Shown: piece by piece, positions 45,679-55,536 of the stretch
Layout of the letters: every line of letters begins with the position of its first letter
Numbering within the stretch: position 1 is the first letter of the stretch
Origin: Nitrospirillum viridazoti CBAmc
GTDB lineage: Bacteria; Pseudomonadota; Alphaproteobacteria; Azospirillales; Azospirillaceae
Length of the DNA: 64,000 nt
NCBI RefSeq assembly: GCF_000730165.1
Contig: NZ_CP022111.1
Coordinates: forward strand, 496,001 to 560,000
Direction: 5' to 3'
Notes under the pieces: generated by a model
Databases searched by the model: none
What the model was told of the DNA's origin: nothing
The model's input: the letters and a program-made list of their open reading frames with translations, nothing else
Program-made: the position numbers and the translations under genes

Positions 45679-46617
45679 ATGGCCCGCACCATCGCCTTCC
45701 TGGCTTATCCCGGGTTCCAGATCCTGGACGTCACCGGACCCTTGGCGGCGTTCGAGATCGCGGGCCGCTACGCCCGCCAACCCTATGACATCCGCGTCAT
45801 GGCGCTGGCGGCGGGGCCGGTCGCCAGCTCCTCCGGCGCCTTGCTCATGGCGGGGCCGCTGGCGGACCCGGCGCAGGTGGACACGCTGGTGGTGGCGGGG
45901 GGCGAGGGGGTGAACGCCGCCAGCGCCGTGCCCGCCTTGCTGGACTACGCCCGTGCCGTGGCGGGGCACGCCCGGCGGGTCACCAGCGTCTGTTCCGGCA
46001 CCTTCCTGCTGGCGGCCGCCGGCCTGTTGGACGGGCGGCGGGTCACCACCCACTGGTACCGCACCAGCTCTTTCGCCCGGCGCTTCCCCCAGGTGCGGCT
46101 GGAGGCCGATCGCATCTTCGTCCGTGATGGCGCTTATTGGACGTCGGCCGGCATCACCGCCGGCATCGACCTGGCGTTGGCCTTGGTGGCGGAGGACCAG
46201 GGCGAGGCCATCGCCCGGCGCACCGCCCGCCAGCTGGTCGTGCCCTACCGCCGCCAGGGCGGACAGTCGCAATTCTCCACCCTGCTGGAGATGCAGGGGA
46301 CCAGCAGCCGCTTCGGCGATCTGCTGGCTTGGGTGCGCGACAATCTGGCGCGGCCCCTGACGGTGGAGGAACTGGCGGCGCAGGCGGCCATGAGCCCGCG
46401 CAACTTCGCCCGCGCCTTCGCCGCCGAGCAAGGCCTGACCCCGGCCAAGGCTGTGGAGCAGTTGCGGCTGGAGGCGGCGCGGGACTTGGTGGAGGAAAGT
46501 CCAGCTTCGCTGGATCGCATCGCTATCGAAACGGGATTCGGTGATACCGAGCGTATGCGGCGGGCCTTCATCCGCACCTTTGGCGCGCCGCCACAGTCCA
46601 TCCGCCGATCGGCCTAG
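45679..46617 (+). CDS. GlxA-family transcriptional regulator (DJ-1/PfpI domain + AraC HTH)
   Basis: From ATG 45679 the protein is 312 residues. The N-terminal ~180 residues are a DJ-1/PfpI-like domain (S-V-C-S-G-T-F-L-L-A-A-A-G-L-L-D-G, T-T-H-W) and the C-terminal ~100 residues an AraC HTH (L-A-A-Q-A-A-M-S-P-R-N-F-A-R-A-F, I-A-I-E-T-G-F-G-D-T-E-R-M-R-R-A-F). In GlxA/FtrA-type regulators the PfpI part is thought to be a ligand sensor. It shares a 107-bp divergent promoter region with the isonitrile-hydratase-like gene and probably controls it. Confidence 0.92.
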   Translation: MARTIAFLAYPGFQILDVTGPLAAFEIAGRYARQPYDIRVMALAAGPVASSSGALLMAGPLADPAQVDTLVVAGGEGVNAASAVPALLDYARAVAGHARRVTSVCSGTFLLAAAGLLDGRRVTTHWYRTSSFARRFPQVRLEADRIFVRDGAYWTSAGITAGIDLALALVAEDQGEAIARRTARQLVVPYRRQGGQSQFSTLLEMQGTSSRFGDLLAWVRDNLARPLTVEELAAQAAMSPRNFARAFAAEQGLTPAKAVEQLRLEAARDLVEESPASLDRIAIETGFGDTERMRRAFIRTFGAPPQSIRRSA

Positions 46618-46779
46618 TGCCGCCTGGGAGACGGACAAGCACGGAGTTCCGGGGACGTGCCCGGCAGCAAGGTTCGCGGCAATGGCGAATTTTATGGGCG
46701 TCCGCTGCCTTGGTCGAAGGCGGTTGCCCTTTAAAGGTGCAGATGCGGAAAACTTCTCGCACATGCAAAAATTTGGCGT

Positions 46780-46807
46780 TTGACCTCTTTGAAATCTGAT
46801 CTAGTCT
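46780..46807 (+). promoter_or_regulatory. Candidate sigma-70 promoter of chemoreceptor gene
   Basis: TTGACC (46780-46785) and TAGTCT (46802-46807) are separated by 16 bp, in an AT-rich stretch about 60 bp upstream of the chemoreceptor ATG. The 250-bp region 46618-46868 contains no convincing gene. The match is moderate; chemotaxis genes may instead use other sigma factors. Confidence 0.4.
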
Positions 46808-46868
46808 GTTCCTTAACGGGGCTGGCCTTGACCGTCCCTATAAACAGACATGACAGTGCGAGGGGGCA

Positions 46869-48842
46869 ATGAACTCCAGACCGTATGCTGGCATGCGCTC
46901 GATTGAGCAGACGGGCAAACGAACGAAATTCGTCTACAGGATTGTCGCTTTCACCGCGGTATTCGTGGCGCTCGCTTTCAGCGTCCTAGGATATGTGATT
47001 TATTCTGTCTCAAGTGATACTCTGACCACCCAGATCAATACTCAGATCAAATCGACCGGCGAGTCGGCCGCCGATGGCATCCAGAAGTGGCTGATGGGCC
47101 GGGTTTCGCTGGTGCGGAACCTGGCCGATGACGTGGCGGCCGGCGACGGCGCCCATGTCATGGGCCTGCTGCAGGGACCGACGCTGAGCGGCACCTTCAG
47201 CCCCGTCTATTACGGCGACACCGCCGGCGTCTTCACCATGGTCCCGGCCTTGGATTTGCCACCGGGCTACGACCCGCGCCAGCGCGGATGGTACAAGGCG
47301 GCCGATGGCGCGCGGCAAACCATCATGACGCAGCCGTATGTCAGCGCGTCGGGCGGCAACCTGGTGCTGACCATCGCCAGCCCCGTCATGAAGAATGGCG
47401 CGCTGGCGGGCGTGGCGGCCGGCGACCTGGACCTGGAGATGGTCAAGACCTTCCTCAAGTCCTTCGACCTGGGCGGCAACGGCCAGGTGTTCCTGATCGA
47501 CGGCGACGGCACGGTGCTGGTCCATGCCGACAAGGACCGGGTGATGAAGAAGCTGGCCGAGGGCTTCGACATCCAGCAGCATCTGGGCCGCACGCCGGAG
47601 CAGCAGGGCGACACCCTGACCTCCTTCTACCCCATCAAGGACCTGCCCTCGGCCCGCTGGTACGTGGGCGTGACCATGGACGCGACCAAGGCCTTCGGGC
47701 CCCTGCGCTCCCTGGGCATGCTGATCATGGTGGCCACGGGCGTCACGGTGGCGGTGCTGGTGCTGCTGCTGGGGGCGGTGACTTATCGCCTGGTGGCGCG
47801 GCCCATCGATGAGATCACCGGCACCATGATCGCGCTCAGCGAGGGCGCCGTTGACGTGCCCACGCCGGCGCTGGGCCGGCGGGACGAGATCGGCGCCATG
47901 GCCCGTGCGCTGGAGGTGTTCAAGCGCAACGCGGCCGAGGTGGGCAAGCTGCACCAGGAACGCACCCAGCTGCAGGAGGCGGCGGAGCGGGAACGCCGCG
48001 CCACGGCGGAACGGTTGGCCAACGACTTCGAGGCCAACGTCTCCTCCGTCCTGAGGCTGGTGGCCCAGGCCAGCGGCCAGGTGGACGCGCAGAGCAACCA
48101 TCTGGCGGCCGGCCTGGCCGACGCGCGGCGCAGCAGCGACGCCGTGCGCGCGGCGACGGATGAGACGTCCAGCAGCGTGGAGACGGTGGCGGTGGCGGCG
48201 GAACAGCTGTCCGCCTCCATCGGCGAGATCGCGACCCGGGTGACCGAGAGCGCCGAGATCGCCACCGACACCGCGTCGCGCGCGGAGACGGCGCGCCAGA
48301 CCATCGAGCACCTGGCCGGCCAGATGGAAAAGATCACGGAGATCGTGAACCTGATCACCCAGATCGCCAGCCAGACCAACCTGCTGGCCCTTAACGCCAC
48401 CATCGAGGCGGCGCGCGCGGGGGAGGCGGGCAAGGGCTTCGCCGTCGTGGCGTCGGAGGTGAAGAACTTGGCCAACCAGACGGCCAAGGCGACGGACGAG
48501 ATCACGGCACAAATCGAGGCGACGCAGCAGGCCAGCGGCCGGGCGGTGGCCGAGGTGCGCACCATCGCCCAGGTCTCTGCCAAGGCGCAGGAGGTGGCGG
48601 CCGGCATCGCCTCGGCCGTGGAACAGCAGGGGGCGGCGACGCGGGAAATCTCGCAGAACGCCAGCATCGTCGCCCGCGGCACCCGCGCCGTCACCACCAA
48701 CATCCACGCCGTCAGCGACGTGGTGGTGGACAGCGCCGACCGCGCCAGCCACGTACTGGGCACGGCCGGGGAGCTGGCGCAGCAGCTGAGAACCCTGGAC
48801 GAACAAGTCAGCCGCTTCGTCACGGCGGTGCGCGCGGCGTGA
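46869..48842 (+). CDS. Methyl-accepting chemotaxis protein with Cache sensor
   Basis: The 657-residue receptor has a first membrane helix (about residues 22-48) and a periplasmic dCache-type domain with the ligand-region motif [13 protein letters not shown] second helix (about 282-305), a HAMP domain and a cytoplasmic signalling coiled coil follow. The hairpin tip contains [21 protein letters not shown], the CheA/CheW-contact sequence. No C-terminal pentapeptide is evident (ends V-R-A-A). dCache receptors of this type commonly bind amino acids or organic acids. GGGGG precedes ATG 46869. No chemotaxis genes are adjacent. Confidence 0.95.
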   Translation: MNSRPYAGMRSIEQTGKRTKFVYRIVAFTAVFVALAFSVLGYVIYSVSSDTLTTQINTQIKSTGESAADGIQKWLMGRVSLVRNLADDVAAGDGAHVMGLLQGPTLSGTFSPVYYGDTAGVFTMVPALDLPPGYDPRQRGWYKAADGARQTIMTQPYVSASGGNLVLTIASPVMKNGALAGVAAGDLDLEMVKTFLKSFDLGGNGQVFLIDGDGTVLVHADKDRVMKKLAEGFDIQQHLGRTPEQQGDTLTSFYPIKDLPSARWYVGVTMDATKAFGPLRSLGMLIMVATGVTVAVLVLLLGAVTYRLVARPIDEITGTMIALSEGAVDVPTPALGRRDEIGAMARALEVFKRNAAEVGKLHQERTQLQEAAERERRATAERLANDFEANVSSVLRLVAQASGQVDAQSNHLAAGLADARRSSDAVRAATDETSSSVETVAVAAEQLSASIGEIATRVTESAEIATDTASRAETARQTIEHLAGQMEKITEIVNLITQIASQTNLLALNATIEAARAGEAGKGFAVVASEVKNLANQTAKATDEITAQIEATQQASGRAVAEVRTIAQVSAKAQEVAAGIASAVEQQGAATREISQNASIVARGTRAVTTNIHAVSDVVVDSADRASHVLGTAGELAQQLRTLDEQVSRFVTAVRAA

Positions 48843-48915
48843 CGAAACGCATCCAATCCGCCGGTCGGGGGTTGTGGTCCGGACACGACCCAACCCCCAC
48901 CGGACAGAGGATGCC

Positions 48916-49119
48916 ATGGCAGCAGAACCCAAGGACCAGCCCACGCACGGGCGCCCCGACGCCAACCCCACGCCCAACCCCGAAGCCGTGCGCCCCGGCA
49001 CGCCCGGCGCCGGCGAGAACACCTGCCGGCGCTGTGGCGGCACCGGCACGGTGGAGGGCGCGCCCTGTCCGGAGTGTGGCGGCACGGGCAAGGTGGTGAC
49101 GCCGGTGGGCGGCGGTTAA
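48916..49119 (+). CDS. Small zinc-knuckle protein (DnaJ-like CxxCxGxG pair)
   Basis: From ATG 48916 (AGAGGA 6-11 nt upstream) the protein is 67 residues. The first ~45 residues are Pro/Gly/Asp-rich and probably disordered. The C-terminal part carries two C-x-x-C-x-G-x-G knuckles (C-R-R-C-G-G-T-G and C-P-E-C-G-G-T-G), which together can bind one zinc ion like a half DnaJ cysteine-rich domain. It is 73 bp downstream of the chemoreceptor on the same strand. No function is known; protein-folding or metal-handling accessory roles are guesses. Confidence 0.8.
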   Translation: MAAEPKDQPTHGRPDANPTPNPEAVRPGTPGAGENTCRRCGGTGTVEGAPCPECGGTGKVVTPVGGG

Positions 49120-49256
49120 TACCCGGCCATCAGTCCCGTATGGCAGGTCCCGTATGGCAGGTCCATCTGGCGGCGGCCCCGCAAACGTGACAGGCTGTGC
49201 GCCTGTTCCGGGAGCGGGGCCCGGGCCGACAGAAGAACAATGCAGATGGGACCCAC

Positions 49257-51347
49257 ATGACCATACGTTTGCACCGGGCGGCGTTCGCGCTGGCCCTTAC
49301 GCTGGGCGTCGCACCCTGCGCGCTGGCGGCGCCCGTAACCACGCCAGAGGCGGTCACCCCCGCCCACACCCTGACGCCGCGCGACGCCTTCGCGCTGGCG
49401 CAGGCCAAAGACGTGCAGATTAGCCCGGACGGCAAGCGCATCGCCTATACCCGCTCGTCCGAAGACATCATGACCGACAACGCCCGCAGCGAGGTCTGGC
49501 TGGTGGACGTCGCCAGCGGCCAGCAGACCCCGCTGGGCGTCCCGGGCAGCAGCCGGGCGCGCTGGTCGCCGGACGGCACCCGGCTGGCCTATGTGGCCAA
49601 GGGCCCCGGCGACAAGCCGCAGATCTGGGTGCGCTGGCTGAGTGGCCCCGGCAGCGGGAACAGCGCCGCCATCACTGCCCTGCCGGAAGGCCCGTCCGAC
49701 ATCGCCTGGTCGCCGGACGGCAAGCAGATCGGCTTCACCATGTTCGTGCCGGAGGAGGGCAGCAGCCTGGGTTCCCCCCTGGCGGCGCCGGAGGGGGCGA
49801 AGTGGGCCGATCCCATCAAGGTCATCACCTCGATCAACTATCGCGAGGATGGCGAGGGCTATGTCCGTCCCGGTTTCAACCACATCTTCGTGGTGCCCGC
49901 CGATGGTGGCGCGCCGCGTCAGCTGACCAACGGTCAGTATGACGATGGCGGCGCCCTGTCGTGGATGCCAGATGGCCGCCACATCGTGTTCAGCACCAAC
50001 CACGGCAAGGACTGGGAACGCGATCCCCTGAACTCCGACGTCTTCTCCGTCGACACCACCACCGGCGGCCTGACCCAGCTGACCACCCGCCACGGTCCCG
50101 ACCAGGAACCGGTGGCGTCGCCGGATGGCAAGCACATCGCCTTCGTCGGTTTCGACGACAAGGAACTGGGCTACCAAAACAGCGTGCTGTCGATCATGAA
50201 CGCCGACGGCAGCGAGGTGCGGGCCCTGACCGCCGGCTTCGACCGCGACCTGGGCAGCCCGCGCTGGGCGGCGGATAGCCGGTCCATCTACGCCACCTAC
50301 ACCGATCACGGCGTCACCAAGGTCGCCCGCGTCACCCTGGACGGCAAGATCACCACGGTGGCCGAGGGCCTGGCCGGCAGTGAGCTGGACCGCCCCTATT
50401 CCGGCGGCGGCTTCAGCGTGTCCAAGGATGGCGCGGTGGCCTTTCCCTGGGGCGATCCCACCCACCCGGCCGACGTCGGTCTCAGCACCGGCCCGGGAGA
50501 GCAGAAGCGCCTGACCACCCTCAACGCCAGCCTCTTCGCGGGCAAGACGCTGGCTAAGGTGCAGCCGCTTCCCACCACCTCCAGCGCCGGCGGTCTGCCC
50601 ATCGACGCCTGGATGGTGACGCCGCCGGACTTCAACCCGGCCAAGAAGTACCCGCTGGTGCTGGAAATCCATGGCGGGCCCTTCGCCAGCTACGGCCCCG
50701 TGTGGTCGACGCAGGACCAGCTGTACGCCGCCGCCGGCTACATCGTGGTGTACGCCAACCCGCGCGGGTCGACGTCCTACGGCGAAAGCTTCGCCAACCA
50801 GATCCACCACAACTACCCCAGCCAGGATTTCGACGACTTGATGAGCGTGGTGGAAGCCGCCATCGCCAAGGGCTCGGTCGACCCCAACAACCTGTTCGTC
50901 ACCGGCGGGTCCGGCGGCGGCGTGCTGACGGCCTGGATCGTGGGCAAGACCGACCGCTTCAAGGCGGCGGTGACGCAGAAGCCGGTCATCAACTGGACCA
51001 GCGAGGTGTTGACCGTCGACGGCTACACCTTCATGGCCAAGTACTGGTTCGGCAAGATGCCGTGGGAGGATCAGGAGCAGTACTGGCGCCGCTCGCCGCT
51101 GAGCCTGGTGGGCAACGTCAAGACCCCCACCGCCGTCATGGTGGGCGAGGAAGACCACCGCACGCCCCCCAGCGAGGCGGAGCAGTACTACGCCGCCCTG
51201 CAGCTGTGCAGCATCCCCACGGTCCTCATCCGCGTGCCCGGTGCCAGCCACGGCGGCCTGGCCGAACGCCCGTCGCAGCTGGTGGGCGAGACCAATGCCA
51301 TCCTGGCCTGGTTCAAGAAGTACCGCACGGATACCGAGGCCAAGTAA
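49257..51347 (+). CDS. Secreted S9-family peptidase (acylaminoacyl/dipeptidyl-peptidase-like)
   Basis: From ATG 49257 the protein is 696 residues with a Sec signal peptide (hydrophobic core L-A-L-T-L-G-V-A, cleavage near A-L-A-A). An N-terminal beta-propeller of WD40-like PD40 repeats (I-S-P-D-G-K, W-S-P-D-G-T, W-S-P-D-G-K) is followed by a prolyl-oligopeptidase-type hydrolase domain. Its catalytic residues are Ser552 in G-G-S-G-G-G, the acid in V-G-E-E-D-H-R-T-P, and His in G-A-S-H-G-G. It cleaves short peptides in the periplasm. A strong terminator follows. Confidence 0.93.
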   Translation: MTIRLHRAAFALALTLGVAPCALAAPVTTPEAVTPAHTLTPRDAFALAQAKDVQISPDGKRIAYTRSSEDIMTDNARSEVWLVDVASGQQTPLGVPGSSRARWSPDGTRLAYVAKGPGDKPQIWVRWLSGPGSGNSAAITALPEGPSDIAWSPDGKQIGFTMFVPEEGSSLGSPLAAPEGAKWADPIKVITSINYREDGEGYVRPGFNHIFVVPADGGAPRQLTNGQYDDGGALSWMPDGRHIVFSTNHGKDWERDPLNSDVFSVDTTTGGLTQLTTRHGPDQEPVASPDGKHIAFVGFDDKELGYQNSVLSIMNADGSEVRALTAGFDRDLGSPRWAADSRSIYATYTDHGVTKVARVTLDGKITTVAEGLAGSELDRPYSGGGFSVSKDGAVAFPWGDPTHPADVGLSTGPGEQKRLTTLNASLFAGKTLAKVQPLPTTSSAGGLPIDAWMVTPPDFNPAKKYPLVLEIHGGPFASYGPVWSTQDQLYAAAGYIVVYANPRGSTSYGESFANQIHHNYPSQDFDDLMSVVEAAIAKGSVDPNNLFVTGGSGGGVLTAWIVGKTDRFKAAVTQKPVINWTSEVLTVDGYTFMAKYWFGKMPWEDQEQYWRRSPLSLVGNVKTPTAVMVGEEDHRTPPSEAEQYYAALQLCSIPTVLIRVPGASHGGLAERPSQLVGETNAILAWFKKYRTDTEAK

Positions 51348-51370
51348 GCGGTCTCTGTGCCAAGGAAAAG

Positions 51371-51402
51371 CCCCGGCCGGGTTGCCCTGGCCGGGGTTTT
51401 TT
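51371..51402. terminator. Rho-independent terminator between convergent genes
   Basis: Arms CCCCGGCC (51371-51378) and GGCCGGGG (51389-51396) form a perfect 8-bp stem with a 10-nt loop, followed by TTTTTT (51397-51402). On the minus strand the stem is followed by CTTTTCC, so it can serve both the S9 peptidase and the convergent hydrolase. Confidence 0.92.
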
Positions 51403-51403
51403 G

Positions 51404-52171
51404 TCAGCCAGCCTGGCTGTCGAGGAAGTTTTCGATCATCTGGGCGAACCGGGGTGGGCACTCCTGCATGGGGTAATGGCCGCAGTTGGGCATCACCATC
51501 AGGGTCGCGTTGGGATGCCAGGCGAGGAAGGTGCGTTCCATCATCGCGGCGTCAAGGCCGGGGTCCCTGTCCCCGACGACGACTAGAAAGGGTGTGGACA
51601 GCCCGCGCACTTCATCCACGAAATGGGTCGTCCGCATCATGCGCAGATAGTGCGGACGGCACTGAGGCGCCACGCGGTCCCGGTTCTGGCGCAGCTTCAC
51701 CTCCGCCCACTGGTCCGACAGGCCCGTCACGTATTTGACCAGGCGGCGGAAGGCGTCGTCGTCCTCGCAGGTGCGGGCGAAGAAGGCTGCGGCCTCGTCC
51801 GGTAAGGGGCTGCCGGCAGCGGAGAGCGGGCAGACCGCGATGGCGCTTTTGACGCGGGATGGGGCGTCGGCCGCCAGCCGCTGGGTCGCCATCCCGGTCA
51901 TGGAATGACCCATGATGTGAAAGTGTTGCCAGCCGAGATGGTCGGCCAGGGCCAGGCAGTCGGCGGCGACTTCATCAATGGTGCAGGCGCCTCTCAGGTG
52001 CAGGGACCGGCCGTAGCCGCGCAAATCGGCGAAGGCGTAGGTGTAACGCTTTTCGTCCAGATAGGGCCGCATGGGCGCGTAGCTGCTGGCGTCGCCCAGC
52101 CAGTCATGCAGGACCAGCACGGGTTCCGGCCCCGTGCCGTGCAGCGTGACGCCCAGGATGTCTGTGGTCAT
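51404..52171 (-). CDS. Alpha/beta hydrolase, Ser nucleophile
   Basis: The 255-residue protein has the fold's landmarks: V-L-V-L-H-D-W-L-G-D in the oxyanion region, D-L-R-G-Y-G-R-S, nucleophile Ser90 in M-G-H-S-M-T-G-M, acid in V-V-V-G-D-R-D-P, and His in N-C-G-H-Y-P-M-Q-E. There is no signal peptide. ATG 52171 has an AAGGA site. It resembles 3-oxoadipate-enol-lactonase-like or esterase-type hydrolases, but the substrate is unknown. A terminator for the upstream RND operon separates it from that operon, so it likely has its own promoter. Confidence 0.88.
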   Translation of the reverse strand: MTTDILGVTLHGTGPEPVLVLHDWLGDASSYAPMRPYLDEKRYTYAFADLRGYGRSLHLRGACTIDEVAADCLALADHLGWQHFHIMGHSMTGMATQRLAADAPSRVKSAIAVCPLSAAGSPLPDEAAAFFARTCEDDDAFRRLVKYVTGLSDQWAEVKLRQNRDRVAPQCRPHYLRMMRTTHFVDEVRGLSTPFLVVVGDRDPGLDAAMMERTFLAWHPNATLMVMPNCGHYPMQECPPRFAQMIENFLDSQAG

Positions 52172-52203
52172 TTCGAATTCCTTTTCAAGGCTGCGGGAAA
52201 GCC

Positions 52204-52241
52204 AAAAAGGAAACGCCCTCCCGGCGGACCGGAAGGGCGTT
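52204..52241 (-). terminator. Rho-independent terminator after second RND operon
   Basis: On the minus strand, arms AACGCCCT and AGGGCGTT (plus-strand 52234-52241 and 52212-52219) form a perfect 8-bp stem with a 14-nt GC-rich loop, followed by TTTCCTTTTT. It lies about 190 bp downstream of the pump stop and before the hydrolase start. Confidence 0.75.
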
Positions 52242-52431
52242 CGAAACTAGGGCAAGTCCTATCACATGCCGGCGGGAAGTCAATTCACACCAGTGGCATT
52301 TGATCGGGGCCACCCAAATGCCGTTCCCAATCGCCGGTCGCCAGCATCCGCTGGCTTGGGCTTCCTGGAAACCTGCGGCGGACACGGTCGCGTCCTACAA
52401 CGGCCCGAGTCCTTGTCTCATGCCGTTGAAA

Positions 52432-55400
52432 TCACTCCGCCGGCACCGCCCTGGGATAGTGCGGCACTTCCTGGGCCGCCGCCGCCCCGTCCGCCTTCAC
52501 ACGGAACCACAGGGCGTAGAGGGCGGGCAGGAAGATCAGGATCAGCACCGTCCCCACGGCCGTGCCGCCGATCAGCACATAGGCCATGGACCCCCAGAAC
52601 ACCGACTGGGTGAGCGGGATGAAGGCCAGCACGGCGGCCAGGGCCGTCAGGATGACGGGCCGCGCCCGCTGCACCGTGGCCTCGATCACCGCGTGGTAGG
52701 GCGACAGCCCTTCCTCCTGGTTGGTGTGGATCTGGCCGATCAGGATCAGGGTGTTGCGCATCAGGATGCCCGACAGGCCGATCAAGCCTAAGATGGCGTT
52801 GAAGCCGAAGGGCTGGTGGAAGATCAGCAGGACGGGCACCGCCCCCACCAGGCCCAGGGGGCCCGTCAGGAACACCATGGCCATGGCCGACAGCGACCGG
52901 GTCTGCAGCACCAGCACCAGCAGGATCAGGGCCGCCATGATGGGGAACATGGGCGCCAGCGCGGCATTGGCCTTGCCCGCTTCTTCCACATTGCCGCCCA
53001 TCTCGATGTGATAGCCGGCCGGCAGCTTGGCGATGACGGGGGCCAGAGCCTTCTCGATGGCCATGGACACCTGGGGCGGCTGCAGGGCTTCGTCGATGTC
53101 GGCCTGCACGGTGATGGTCGGCACGCGATCGCGGCGGCGCAGGATGGGCTCCTCCGCCCGCACTTCCACATGGCCGATCTGGCTCAAGGGCACCAGGCGC
53201 CCGTCGGCGCTGGTCAGGGTCATGTCGCCCAGGCGGGCGGGGTCCAGGCGGTCGGGGCCGGCGCTGCGCGCCGTCACCTGCACCACGCGGATATCCTCGC
53301 GCACCTGGGTTACCGGGGCGCCGGTCAGCAGGAACTGCAGCTGCTGGGCGGCGTCGTTGGGGTTCAGGCCGATCAGGCGCAGGCGGTCCTGGTCCAGCAC
53401 GAAGTGCAGGGTGGGCGCCCGCTCGCCCCAATCCTGGTTCACCAGGCGGGTGTCGGGATTGGCCCGCATGATGGCCTGCACCTCGTCCGCGATGCCGCGC
53501 AGTACCGCCACATCGGGCCCGCTGACGCGGAACATGACGGGGAAGCGCGAGGGCGGGCCGAACACCAGCTGTGAGACGCGCACCCGGGCCTCCGGTGCCA
53601 ATCCGTCGGCGATGGCCTGGCGCAGGTTGTCCTTCAGCCGGTCGCGCGCCTTGTCGTCCGGGGTCAGGACGATCATCTTGGCGAAGGACGGATCGGGCAG
53701 TTCGGGGTTGTAGGACAGGAAGAAGCGGGGCGCCCCCTGGCCGACATAGGTGGAGACGATCTTCGCCTCCGGCTGCCGGCGCAGCCAGTCCTCCACCTTC
53801 TTGGCGGCGGCGCTGGTGGCCTCGATGCTGGTGCCCTCGGGCATCTGCACCTCCGCCATGATCTCCGGCCGGTCGGAGGTGGGGAAGAACTGCTGCTTGA
53901 CGAAGCCCATGCCGAAGCCGGCCAGCAGGAAGGTGCCGACCACGGCCAGGGCCACCCGGCCACGGTGGTCCACCGCCCAGGTGATCAGACGGCGCAGGCG
54001 CTGATAGCGCGGGGTGGCGTAAATCGCGGCGTGCCCGCCGGGGATGGGCCGGATGTTGGGCAGCAGCTGTACGCCCAGGTAGGGCGTGAACACCACCGCC
54101 ACCACCCATGAGGTGATCAGGGCGAAGCCCACGATCCAGAAGATGTTGCCGGCATACTCGCCCGCTGTGGACTTGGCGAAGCCCACGGGCGTGAAGCCGA
54201 TGATGGTGACCAGGGTGCCGGACAGCATGGGGGCGGCCGTGTGGCTCCAGGCGTAGGCGGCGGCCTTGATACGGTCGTAGCCTTCCTCCAGCTTCACCAC
54301 CATGATCTCGATGGCGATGATGGCGTCGTCCACCAGCAGGCCCAGCGAGATGATCAGGGCGCCTAGCGTGATGCGGTCGAAGGCGCGGCCGGTGATCTGC
54401 ATGATGACGAAGACGGCGGCCAGGGTCAGCGGCACGGCGGCGGCCACGACGATGCCGACGCGCCAGCCCAGGCTGGCCAGGCTGACGAACATCACCACGG
54501 CCAGGGCCACGAAGAACTTCAGCATGAACTCACCCACCGCCTCGTGGATGTTCACCGCCTGGTCGCTGACCTTACTCAGCGTCAGGCCCACCGGCAGTTC
54601 GGCGGCGATCTTCTTTTCTTCAGCATCCAGGGCCTTGCCCAGTTCCAGACCGTTCCAGCCGTCCTGCATGACCACGCCCAGGGCCAGGGCCGGGTCGCCG
54701 TCGTGGCGGATCAGGTAGGTGGGCGGGTCTTCATAGCCGCGCTTGACCTCGGCCACGTCCGACAGCTTGAAGGTGCGGCCGCCGGCGACGATGGGGGTGT
54801 TGCGGATCTTCTCCAGGTCATCGTAGGCGCCATCCAGGCGGATGAAGACCTGGGGGCCGTCGGTGTCGATGGACCCGGCCGGCGTCACCGTGTTCTGACG
54901 GGCCAGGGCGTCGAAGATGTCACGGGCGCCGATGCCCAGGGTGGCCAGGCGGGCGTAGGTGAAATCGACGAAGATGCGCTCGGGCCGTTCGCCCAGGATG
55001 TCGATCTTCTTCACGCCGGGCACGTGCAGCAGGCGCTGGCGCAGGGTTTCCGCCTCGCGCGTCAGCTGGCGGGCGGGCATGCCCGGCGCCTTGACCGCAT
55101 AGACGGCGAAGTCGGTGTCGGAGTACTCGTCGTTCACGAAGGGGCCCAGGGCGCCGGCCGGTAGAATGCGGGCCTCGTCCCCCAGTTTCTTGCGCGCCTG
55201 GTAGAATTGTTCCGGCACGGCCGATGGTGGTGTCTTGTCCTGCAAGGACAGGGTCATCAGCACCATGCCCGGCCGGGTGAAGGTCTCCACCTTGTCGTAC
55301 CAGCGCAGTTCCTGCAGGCGCTTCTCCAGGGGCTCCGCCACCAGGTCCTGCATCTCCTGCGCCGTGGCGCCGGGCCAGACGGCGCTGACGGTCAGCACCT

Positions 55401-55536
55401 TGATGGTGAAGGCGGGGTCCTCGGCGCGGCCCAGCTTGAGGAAGGCGAGGACGCCGGACAGAGTGATGGCGATCAGCAGGAACAGGGTGATGGCGCGTTC
55501 GCGGACCGCCAGGGCCGACAGGTTGAAGCCGCTCAT
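52432..55536 (-). CDS. RND efflux permease, second system
   Basis: The 1034-residue RND protein has 12 predicted helices and two periplasmic loops. The relay Asp pair is in G-L-L-V-D-D-A-I-I-A-I-E. In the TM10 segment the family Lys position reads I-L-M-R-N-T-L-I-L, an Arg, as seen in one AcrB-like subgroup. The start M-S-G-F-N-L-S-A-L-A-V-R-E-R-A-I-T differs from the MdtB-like pump at 39682, so the two are distant paralogues. It overlaps its adaptor gene in ATGA. No outer-membrane factor gene accompanies it, so it must borrow one. Confidence 0.94.
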   Translation of the reverse strand: MSGFNLSALAVRERAITLFLLIAITLSGVLAFLKLGRAEDPAFTIKVLTVSAVWPGATAQEMQDLVAEPLEKRLQELRWYDKVETFTRPGMVLMTLSLQDKTPPSAVPEQFYQARKKLGDEARILPAGALGPFVNDEYSDTDFAVYAVKAPGMPARQLTREAETLRQRLLHVPGVKKIDILGERPERIFVDFTYARLATLGIGARDIFDALARQNTVTPAGSIDTDGPQVFIRLDGAYDDLEKIRNTPIVAGGRTFKLSDVAEVKRGYEDPPTYLIRHDGDPALALGVVMQDGWNGLELGKALDAEEKKIAAELPVGLTLSKVSDQAVNIHEAVGEFMLKFFVALAVVMFVSLASLGWRVGIVVAAAVPLTLAAVFVIMQITGRAFDRITLGALIISLGLLVDDAIIAIEIMVVKLEEGYDRIKAAAYAWSHTAAPMLSGTLVTIIGFTPVGFAKSTAGEYAGNIFWIVGFALITSWVVAVVFTPYLGVQLLPNIRPIPGGHAAIYATPRYQRLRRLITWAVDHRGRVALAVVGTFLLAGFGMGFVKQQFFPTSDRPEIMAEVQMPEGTSIEATSAAAKKVEDWLRRQPEAKIVSTYVGQGAPRFFLSYNPELPDPSFAKMIVLTPDDKARDRLKDNLRQAIADGLAPEARVRVSQLVFGPPSRFPVMFRVSGPDVAVLRGIADEVQAIMRANPDTRLVNQDWGERAPTLHFVLDQDRLRLIGLNPNDAAQQLQFLLTGAPVTQVREDIRVVQVTARSAGPDRLDPARLGDMTLTSADGRLVPLSQIGHVEVRAEEPILRRRDRVPTITVQADIDEALQPPQVSMAIEKALAPVIAKLPAGYHIEMGGNVEEAGKANAALAPMFPIMAALILLVLVLQTRSLSAMAMVFLTGPLGLVGAVPVLLIFHQPFGFNAILGLIGLSGILMRNTLILIGQIHTNQEEGLSPYHAVIEATVQRARPVILTALAAVLAFIPLTQSVFWGSMAYVLIGGTAVGTVLILIFLPALYALWFRVKADGAAAAQEVPHYPRAVPAE

